Virus record (IMG/VR): IMGVR_UViG_3300027897_000004
Span: 1 to 38,386 of that record
DNA length: 38,386 nucleotides
Source: a virus
Direction: 5' to 3' (one strand)
Positions 33,166 to 38,386 of this stretch are shown here, piece by piece (within the stretch, counting starts at the first letter, position 1; each line of letters opens with the position of its first letter). The notes under the pieces are model-generated. The model ran no database searches and was not told the DNA's origin. It saw only the letters and a program-made list of their open reading frames with translations. Position numbers and translations under genes: made by a program.

Positions 33166-33203
33166 GACGCGTCACGCTCCTGTTGCGAGGGGATCACCCC
33201 CGT

Positions 33204-33263
33204 CTACTTCTTGCCGCCCTTTTTGCCGCCCTTCTTACCACCTTTGCCGCCTTTGCAAGCCAT
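33204..33263 (-). CDS. Tiny Lys/Gly-repeat peptide (19 residues)
   Basis: The ATG at 33263 overlaps the MuF-like gene stop (ATGA) and has GGGAGG 6 bases upstream, a very strong site for so small a frame. The peptide is MACKGG followed by repeats of K-G-G/K-K-G-G, ending in KK and a TAG. With about nine Lys in 19 residues it should bind nucleic acid or acidic partners. From memory, similar MACKGGK-type peptides occur in phage head clusters with unknown function. It lies 38 bases before the scaffold gene. Confidence 0.6.
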   Translation of the reverse strand: MACKGGKGGKKGGKKGGKK

Positions 33264-34396
33264 CACACACCTCCCAATTGTTTGAGGGTAAGCTCCTTTC
33301 CATCATAGGTCACAAACTGGTCCAGCTTCATTCCACCACGGAACAACGCAGCCCGTTTGGTTCCCAACAACTCATCCTGAAAGGCCCGAGACTGCGTGCG
33401 CAACCACTCATCATAATTGGTCACCCCAGGCACACGACCAATGTTCAGTTCTGACCACTCACGCTTCAGTTCCTGGATGGGACGGCCCGTGGCCCGGGCC
33501 TGTTTACGAAAGTCCAGCTCACGACGCTTGGCAGTGCGGGTGTCACGAACAAAAGCGCGGTCAGGTAGTTCAGCAGCTATACCCAGCACACTGAGGATGG
33601 CTATCATGCGGCTGCGGCACTTTACGTGAGCGGGAGGGCGTGCTTGGGGTGGCACCAGGCGCGGGGGCGGTACAGTTTGTCCGGGAATGACGGGGGCCAA
33701 TTTGCCGTCCCGGGCACGGCAAATTGGCGTCGTCCGCCCATCCAACATCGCCATCCAACGCAAGGCCTCTATTATGTCCGCGTTGGCCTGGAAAAAGGCA
33801 TCGTGGGCTAGGCTGGCAGCGAAGTTCGCCGCTGTCCGTACAACAGCCTCCGCGTTTCTACGGGTCAACGGAAGCACCAGCTGGACCCGGGCGGCCATTT
33901 CCGGAATGCCCTCACCCAGTATCAAGCCGGACTGGATTGCCTCCTGGACACGCTGCGCGTCCACGGCCTCAAGCCTAGCCCACCAGGCCTGAAGGGTGCG
34001 CGCAGCATTGGCCCCACCAAACGGTGTTGTAGTCAGCAGCGACTGCAAGGTTTCTGCACTCACCACAGCAAAACTGATTTCGACTGGTATGGCCAGGGTG
34101 AAGGCACTATTAGCCCAGGAGTGCTCCAGTTGGGTCAACTGGGTCATCTCCGTCAGGTTGGTGCCCCGGGCCACTTTCCAAAGTTCGGCGCGCAAAGCGC
34201 GAATGTCCTTCAGCAGGGCCTTGTACCGCTGTGAGGTGAAGTCTCCGGGGGTAAGCCTGGCCAGTAGGAGCGCCATCAGTTCTTTGTCGGCTTGGTCCAG
34301 GAGCGCCACCACACGCCGGGCTTCGCCCGACGTGTAGCGGGCCACACTTATGGCTCGCCGGACCTGTGCATCAAAGAATTGCTGGTTGGCGGTCAT
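33263..34396 (-). CDS. MuF-like minor head protein
   Basis: A 377-residue product. The helical N-terminal half is followed by the hallmark of Mu gpF/SPP1 gp7-like proteins: RWMAMLDGRTTPICRARDGK, then PPAHVKCRSRMIAI (Cys/His pairs of the probable metal site). A C-terminal extension (RELDFRKQARATGRPIQELKREWSELNIGRVPGVTNYDEWL) is common in siphovirus versions. MuF proteins sit on the portal side of the head and may be ejected with the DNA. It directly follows the portal with an ATGA overlap. Confidence 0.85.
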   Translation of the reverse strand: MTANQQFFDAQVRRAISVARYTSGEARRVVALLDQADKELMALLLARLTPGDFTSQRYKALLKDIRALRAELWKVARGTNLTEMTQLTQLEHSWANSAFTLAIPVEISFAVVSAETLQSLLTTTPFGGANAARTLQAWWARLEAVDAQRVQEAIQSGLILGEGIPEMAARVQLVLPLTRRNAEAVVRTAANFAASLAHDAFFQANADIIEALRWMAMLDGRTTPICRARDGKLAPVIPGQTVPPPRLVPPQARPPAHVKCRSRMIAILSVLGIAAELPDRAFVRDTRTAKRRELDFRKQARATGRPIQELKREWSELNIGRVPGVTNYDEWLRTQSRAFQDELLGTKRAALFRGGMKLDQFVTYDGKELTLKQLGGV

Positions 34397-35835
34397 TCTT
34401 CCTCAGGCTCCGGTTCTGGCTTCACCTCAGGGGGTGTTGGCGTCAGGGTGCCAATCATCTCCAGGGACTCTTCCTCAAGCAGTTTAGCATCGGCTTCCTG
34501 ATTGAAGTCATCCGGCAGCAGTCCGCGCCGCTGGATCTCCTTGAGGTAGGTGACGCGGCTGATGTCCCGGTCCTTGCGGGTGGCCTGAAGCGTGGTCAGT
34601 TCTGCCGGGCTGGAGTCCTCCGGCCCAAAGTCCGTGCGCAACTGCGCTGTACCGCCCGACGGCAACGCCATCCACTGCGCCGTGAGGGCCAAGGCCTGGT
34701 TCATGGCCGTGGCAAACCGCATCGCCATGTCCTGAAGCGGGGACGTGGCCTCAGAAGAATCCAGCGTGCGCGCCGTGGCCGTGGTAGCACTGGGCCGCTT
34801 TTTCAAAAACTCGGCCCCATACTCAGACATGCGGGCTTCCTTATCCAGCAAGTCCTTACGCCCGGCCTCAATAGCGTTGCCACTGTGCTCCACATAGTAG
34901 AACTTGGCCGCCGGGTCCGGGCTATACAGCCACCGGTTGGGTCCGATTTTCAGCGCACCCTCGGTATCACTGCCACCGCTCAGGGCAAGAATCGGGAATC
35001 GGGCCACCGTGAGACAGGCCTGCTGGTCACTGTACCCCTGCCAATGGGACAGATTCAGGTCGGCCAAGTCCTCCAACGGCGGAGTGCCCTGCATGAACGC
35101 TTCACGGTCGCTATAGAACGTGACCAAGGGGATGGTGGGCAAACTGAAGGTGTAACTGTCCACCAACACCCAGGCTTCCTTCTTACTGTTACGGATACGC
35201 TGCAACTGGTACAGCTCCACCCGTTGTCCATCCAGGGTTACCCGCCTAATCTGCTGTACGCACTTCTCCGCAAACCCTTCCCGCACTACCAGGTTCTCCA
35301 TGACTCTGACCTCAGTCAGCACTTCCTGGCCCCGGTCCATCTCGCTACTGGCAAAAAACAGCTGCTCCGGACGCCAATGGACCCAATAGGGCCGAATACG
35401 CTCTTCCCGGTCAGTAGCCAGTGTACGCTCCGGAGTGAGGTCTGTACGAGGGAAATCCACATATACGTGGCTGAAAGCCTTGGCCACCCCATCACCAAAC
35501 CAATTTCGGGCAAACATTTGGAGGTCAGAGCCCAGCATGTCCACATCCGTCAGCAGTTCCTGGATCTGCGGGGGGACATCCACCAGCTTGATGGGGATGC
35601 TGAAGGGTCGACCCACCCAGCTCTGGAGAGTGAGCTTGGTCATGTTGATCAGCACTGATTTTGCTAGCCGTTCCCCATACGCCTCATTGGATTCGTACTT
35701 GTGCTGGGGGAGGTAGAGAGATCCGGCCTTGCGTAGCGCATCCGTGCCATCCAACACCGTCTGGATCTTGGCCCAGCTGGGCAACATGTGGTCGTAGGCC
35801 ATGCTGGTGGTGGCGGGGCTGTTTTCCTTCACCAT
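34393..35835 (-). CDS. Portal protein (DUF4055-type)
   Basis: A 480-residue product. The opening (SWAKIQTVLDGTDALRKAGSLYLPQHKYESNEAYGERLAKSVLINMTKLTLQSWVGRPF) is diagnostic of the DUF4055 portal-like family, followed by a VSHVYVDFP-like segment, a helical stem and a Pro/Glu-rich C-terminus (TPTPPEVKPEPEPEEE). Portals form the 12-subunit ring for DNA entry. Start ATG 35835 overlaps the large-terminase stop and has GAGG about 8 bases upstream. Length and position agree with the family. Confidence 0.88.
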   Translation of the reverse strand: MVKENSPATTSMAYDHMLPSWAKIQTVLDGTDALRKAGSLYLPQHKYESNEAYGERLAKSVLINMTKLTLQSWVGRPFSIPIKLVDVPPQIQELLTDVDMLGSDLQMFARNWFGDGVAKAFSHVYVDFPRTDLTPERTLATDREERIRPYWVHWRPEQLFFASSEMDRGQEVLTEVRVMENLVVREGFAEKCVQQIRRVTLDGQRVELYQLQRIRNSKKEAWVLVDSYTFSLPTIPLVTFYSDREAFMQGTPPLEDLADLNLSHWQGYSDQQACLTVARFPILALSGGSDTEGALKIGPNRWLYSPDPAAKFYYVEHSGNAIEAGRKDLLDKEARMSEYGAEFLKKRPSATTATARTLDSSEATSPLQDMAMRFATAMNQALALTAQWMALPSGGTAQLRTDFGPEDSSPAELTTLQATRKDRDISRVTYLKEIQRRGLLPDDFNQEADAKLLEEESLEMIGTLTPTPPEVKPEPEPEEE

Positions 35836-37334
35836 GTGCCCGACCTCACAATCCTGCGCTTGCGGCGCAACCGGTATCGTACCTCATCGCCAATGTGATC
35901 CTCAGCTTCTGAATCTACGTCATCCAGGTCTCGATCGCTGCGGGGCAGCACTGGAACGGTGCGTTGAAACTGCACGCAACTCTCCAGCACGAACAGTCCT
36001 GGGTACTCCCTTGCTGGGTTCTTGGCCTGCTCCAGATACGCCCTCAGCTGCTCCCAACCCTGCTTGCGTGAGCCTGAAGACTTATCTGCGCGGTCCCAGC
36101 GGATACCTTCCTTCTTCATATCCCCGGCAGTGCTGCTGCCGGGCTCATAGTCATCAAAAATGCTTGTGTCCGCTGGGCCTACATTTACCTTAATACCCCA
36201 ATTCTGTTCCCGTTCCCGGATGCCCCGGGCAATTTTATCCCCCCGCCACTTCAACCCTACGTTGGGCTGATGACCATCCCAGCCGTACCATTCCGCAATG
36301 CGAATGGTGTCTCCGCGCACTGGGCCGTAGACCCGGGGCTGATTGTTATGGAGGATCGTGAGAGGCTCACCATTGGACTCCGCCCACCATCCAACACTGA
36401 ACGGTTTGGACTGACCGTGGTCATACGACCGATCTACATACCACCCCTTGGGGATACGAGTCAAGGGAAAGTTTGGAAGCACGTGAATCTTGGGGTCCCA
36501 CACATCATCCAGCATGCCACCGGCAACAATGTTCCAGTCCCCATGCAGCCAGGCCTTCAGTTCCTGCGGGTTACGAGCGGCAGCCCGCAAATTGGCAATG
36601 TAATTGGGCTGGGCATGGAGTAGAATCTTGTTTTCGCGTAGTTCTCCGTGAATCACCACCCGTTCCGGCTCCGGGTGACCTTCCTGATCCACAGCGTCCC
36701 GAATCACTGGGCCCATTACGCGCCCCATGGCAATCGGCAGCCGCCACCGGGCCTTGACCCAGTTATGCCCAACACCATACGGGTTGCAAGTCGCGCGAAC
36801 CAGCAGTGGGATGCCCACCGCCGTGGAGCGGCTACAGCTGAACATGGACTTGTAGCAGTCCGGGCTGTGCCAGTTGGTCAGCTCTTCCCATGCAATGAAC
36901 GGATACTCATGGCCATGGTAATTCCAGTAATCTTCCGGGCGGGCAAACTGCCGGAAGAAGAGCATTTCCCCATCCGGCCACTCCCAAAAGTGCTCGGCTC
37001 GGTTGTACTTGGCCTGGGGCCAGATGCGAGGGAACCACTTCTGTGACTTCGCGATGATGTCTTGCAGCTCGGGGTAGGTCCGCCGGAACAGAATGCCACG
37101 CCACGCCTGGCCCCAGCCCTTCCCTACGTGCTGACCAAAGGCCATGAGCAGCGCATCAGACTTGCCCGGCCCGCGCTGGCCCTCATACAGTGCTTCCTGT
37201 ATGGGACACGTCAGAAACGCCACCTGACTGCCCGGTTGGGGGGCCCATGCTACCTCAACCTCCGTGCCCCCTCGGTGCAGTATTGGGACGATACCCTCAG
37301 TGGTAGTTCGCCACTCTAACCGCTCGGTCTGCAT
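35829..37334 (-). CDS. Terminase large subunit
   Basis: A 501-residue product from ATG 37334 (a GTG one codon earlier is possible). Walker A is EGQRGPGKSD, near residues 51-59. Walker B is YPFIAWEELTNW, with the catalytic EE pair. The coupling motif reads LLVRATCNPYGVGHNWVK. The nuclease half has the RNase-H-type acids WYVDRSYDHGQSKP and, near the end, DDVDSEAEDHIGDEVRY. This motor cuts and packages concatemeric DNA. The GPGKS and ATCNPYG spelling is shared with many siphovirus terminases. It overlaps the preceding gene by 38 bases and the portal by 7. Confidence 0.94.
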   Translation of the reverse strand: MQTERLEWRTTTEGIVPILHRGGTEVEVAWAPQPGSQVAFLTCPIQEALYEGQRGPGKSDALLMAFGQHVGKGWGQAWRGILFRRTYPELQDIIAKSQKWFPRIWPQAKYNRAEHFWEWPDGEMLFFRQFARPEDYWNYHGHEYPFIAWEELTNWHSPDCYKSMFSCSRSTAVGIPLLVRATCNPYGVGHNWVKARWRLPIAMGRVMGPVIRDAVDQEGHPEPERVVIHGELRENKILLHAQPNYIANLRAAARNPQELKAWLHGDWNIVAGGMLDDVWDPKIHVLPNFPLTRIPKGWYVDRSYDHGQSKPFSVGWWAESNGEPLTILHNNQPRVYGPVRGDTIRIAEWYGWDGHQPNVGLKWRGDKIARGIREREQNWGIKVNVGPADTSIFDDYEPGSSTAGDMKKEGIRWDRADKSSGSRKQGWEQLRAYLEQAKNPAREYPGLFVLESCVQFQRTVPVLPRSDRDLDDVDSEAEDHIGDEVRYRLRRKRRIVRSGTW

Positions 37335-37611
37335 CACGGGGTAGCTCGTCTCCGGGTTTGGGCTTGGGCAGGTCAGCGATGATTTCCCTGTAAGCTTCCC
37401 TGGCGATCCGGTCGCACTCGGAGGGGTCTAGGGTGTCGTGGTACCGTTCGCACAACTCCTCGGCCAACGCTCCCGCCAACACACCCACGGTCTGCTCTGT
37501 CGCTTTGTACTGCTCCAGAAAGCCCAGGCGGGCGACGGGCCGGAGGGTACAGCGCACGCGCACTTCCCAGTAGAGGGAGTTGTTAGGGCGCTGGAACAGG
37601 GAGAGCTGCAC
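37297..37611 (-). CDS. Small hypothetical protein between the terminase genes
   Basis: The frame is open from 37680, but the start is unclear. GTG 37611 (giving a 104-residue QLSLFQRPNNSLYWEVRVR... start) keeps the overlap with the small terminase to 29 bases and is my preference; no good ribosome binding site supports any choice. The middle is a helix-rich region (FLEQYKATEQTVGVLAGALAEELCERYHDTLDPSECDRIAREAYREIIADL) and the end is charged. Its end overlaps the large terminase start by 38 bases. The family is not recognised. Genes between terminase subunits may assist packaging. Confidence 0.6.
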   Translation of the reverse strand: MQLSLFQRPNNSLYWEVRVRCTLRPVARLGFLEQYKATEQTVGVLAGALAEELCERYHDTLDPSECDRIAREAYREIIADLPKPKPGDELPRDADRAVRVANYH

Positions 37612-38083
37612 TGTTGGTTTCGATGTCAAAGTCTGTTGCCTCCCACTGTTTGGCGGAGGGGGCCATGCCGGGAACGACAATCACCCCACCCTTCACGTTC
37701 AGATCCACCTGCTGACGGTCCCGGTACTCGGGGATGTGACGCTTGGCGTGAAGCTCAAGCATGCGGTCACTGTAGCGACGGATGGTGCCGCACTGCTCAC
37801 CCTGATAGAAGACCGGCTCCAGTACGCCAGTGATGGCTCGGCGGTGAATCTCCGCCTCCACCTCATCGCAGTAGGTTTGGAGTGCCTGCTTGCAGGCCTC
37901 GTCAAATTCAGGGTCGTCCTTGCGCCAGTTGAGAATTGTAGTGGATGAGGTGCCTACGGCAACTGCTGATTTTTGAACAAGGCCGGTTTCCTGGTAGCAC
38001 GCGAGATACTCCGCCTTGATCTTTGGGCGCATTGCCTCAAGTGCTGCCTTGTTGTGGGGCAGGCGTGGTCGATTGTTGGCCAT
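37583..38083 (-). CDS. Terminase small subunit
   Basis: A 166-residue product from ATG 38083. Helix-turn-helix at about residues 34-56 (GLVQKSAVAVGTSSTTILNWRKDDPEF), then a helical oligomerisation segment (ACKQALQTYCDEVEAEIHRRAITGV) and a motif common in small terminases of this type (EPVFYQGEQCGTIRRYSDRMLELHAKRHIPEYRDRQQVDLNVKGGVIVVPG). It recognises the packaging site and loads the motor. It is the first gene of the late operon. No Shine-Dalgarno is present (the bases before the ATG are CTATCCTCCCCCAC), and a promoter -10 sits immediately upstream, suggesting a leaderless start. An ATG at 38032 is an alternative. Confidence 0.85.
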   Translation of the reverse strand: MANNRPRLPHNKAALEAMRPKIKAEYLACYQETGLVQKSAVAVGTSSTTILNWRKDDPEFDEACKQALQTYCDEVEAEIHRRAITGVLEPVFYQGEQCGTIRRYSDRMLELHAKRHIPEYRDRQQVDLNVKGGVIVVPGMAPSAKQWEATDFDIETNSAALPVPAP

Positions 38084-38090
38084 GTGGGGG

Positions 38091-38119
38091 AGGATAGGGG
38101 GTAAGCATATGAAAGTCAA
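38091..38119 (-). promoter_or_regulatory. Candidate late promoter, sigma-70-like
   Basis: On the - strand TTGACT (38119-38114) and TATCCT (38096-38091) are separated by exactly 17 bases. The predicted start, 7 bases after the -10, would fall on the A of the small-terminase ATG at 38083. -35 matches the consensus at five of six bases, -10 at four. No other gene stands between it and the late operon. Confidence 0.5.
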
Positions 38120-38230
38120 GGGCCAACAGTTTTCTACCTTCTCTGCTCTCTTCCGGAATTCTCTGCAAGTTTTCGACCTCAATCTGCCGTGCGGTCAGAA
38201 AGTCGATCACACCCCCATGAAGTAACGATA

Positions 38231-38386
38231 GGGCGTGATGGTACCCCCCTGGCCCTTATGGGGTGTAACTGGCCCTTTTGAGTAGCAATAGGGTAGCATC
38301 AGTAACCATTGGCCCCTATAGGGTAGCATCAGTAACCATTGGCCCCTATAGGGTAGCATCAGTAACCATTGGCCCCTATAGGGTAG
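38231..38386 (+). repeat. Tandem 30-bp repeat array with degenerate leading copies, cut by window edge
   Basis: Three perfect 30-bp units lie at 38291-38320, 38321-38350 and 38351-38380, with the first 6 bases of a fourth at 38381-38386. Each unit junction creates the palindrome CCCTATAGGG (first at 38314-38323). Degenerate copies sharing GGCCCTT and TAG-GG blocks lie at 38231-38290. There is no spacer between units. The array lies upstream of the late operon promoter and continues beyond the window. An iteron-type origin or multi-site regulator operator fits; the 30-base period also leaves one frame open on each strand. The stretch 38120-38230 shows no gene or clear motif. Confidence 0.85.

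Noticed and set aside
34366-35658. 430-residue + strand frame over the portal
   Set aside because: It is the antisense of a recognisable portal gene, and its sequence has no domain features or start signal.
38231-38386. CRISPR array
   Set aside because: The repeats are directly abutting with no unique spacers and no cas genes, so this is a plain tandem array.
1-38386. Integrase, repressor, reverse transcriptase (diversity-generating element), transposase
   Set aside because: No such domains were seen in any frame, and no template/variable repeat pair or inverted terminal repeats stood out.

Overview
This window reads as most of a double-stranded DNA tailed phage (Caudoviricetes, siphovirus type). 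The evidence is a packed two-arm genome: replication genes on the + strand, and a full terminase-portal-capsid-connector-tail-lysis series on the - strand. There is a tail tube gene, a frameshifted tail chaperone pair and an 809-residue tape measure, but no tail sheath. The tail genes (DUF2163-like, large tip protein), MuF-like head protein, DUF4055-type portal and cytoplasmic M15 endolysin are typical of phages of Gram-negative bacteria. The exact host cannot be read from the sequence. No integrase, recombinase, repressor or attachment site was recognised, so nothing here indicates a temperate life cycle, but the window is not a proven complete genome.

Layout. Positions 1-7230 (+) form an early/replication run of tightly overlapping genes: zinc-ribbon/small protein, family A DNA polymerase with proofreading exonuclease, several small conserved phage proteins, a zinc-ribbon/dCMP deaminase whose frame is broken, a PD-(D/E)XK-type nuclease, a small tandem-HTH protein, and a primase-polymerase/SF3 helicase. 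Positions 7231-8689 (+) hold a separate cassette: a strongly foldable non-coding segment, a secreted one-domain protein, two tiny membrane peptides, a hairpin, a purple-acid-phosphatase-like metallophosphoesterase and a final hairpin shared with the converging operon.

Positions 8711-38083 (-) are the late genes, transcribed right to left: small terminase, a small protein, large terminase, portal, MuF-like protein, a 19-residue Lys/Gly peptide, scaffold, major capsid, then a large block of virion accessory/beta-rich proteins (24.2-31.2 kb), head-tail connectors, tail terminator, tail tube, tail chaperones, tape measure, distal tail/tip proteins, and the lysis genes with a 78-residue protein last.

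Positions 38084-38386 hold a candidate promoter placed so that the small-terminase mRNA would start at its own ATG, and a 30-bp tandem-repeat array with a palindromic core that runs off the window edge. Most late genes overlap by 1-4 bases (ATGA or TGATG), which implies translational coupling in one long operon. GC-only hairpins built on GGGGGGCC/GGCCCCCC punctuate the ends of transcription blocks.

The most notable points are: the -1 slippery site joining the tail chaperones; the frame-broken deaminase; the repeat array; the leaderless-type start; a SPOUT-like protein inside the virion block; and the secreted-protein/phosphatase cassette at the junction of the two arms.
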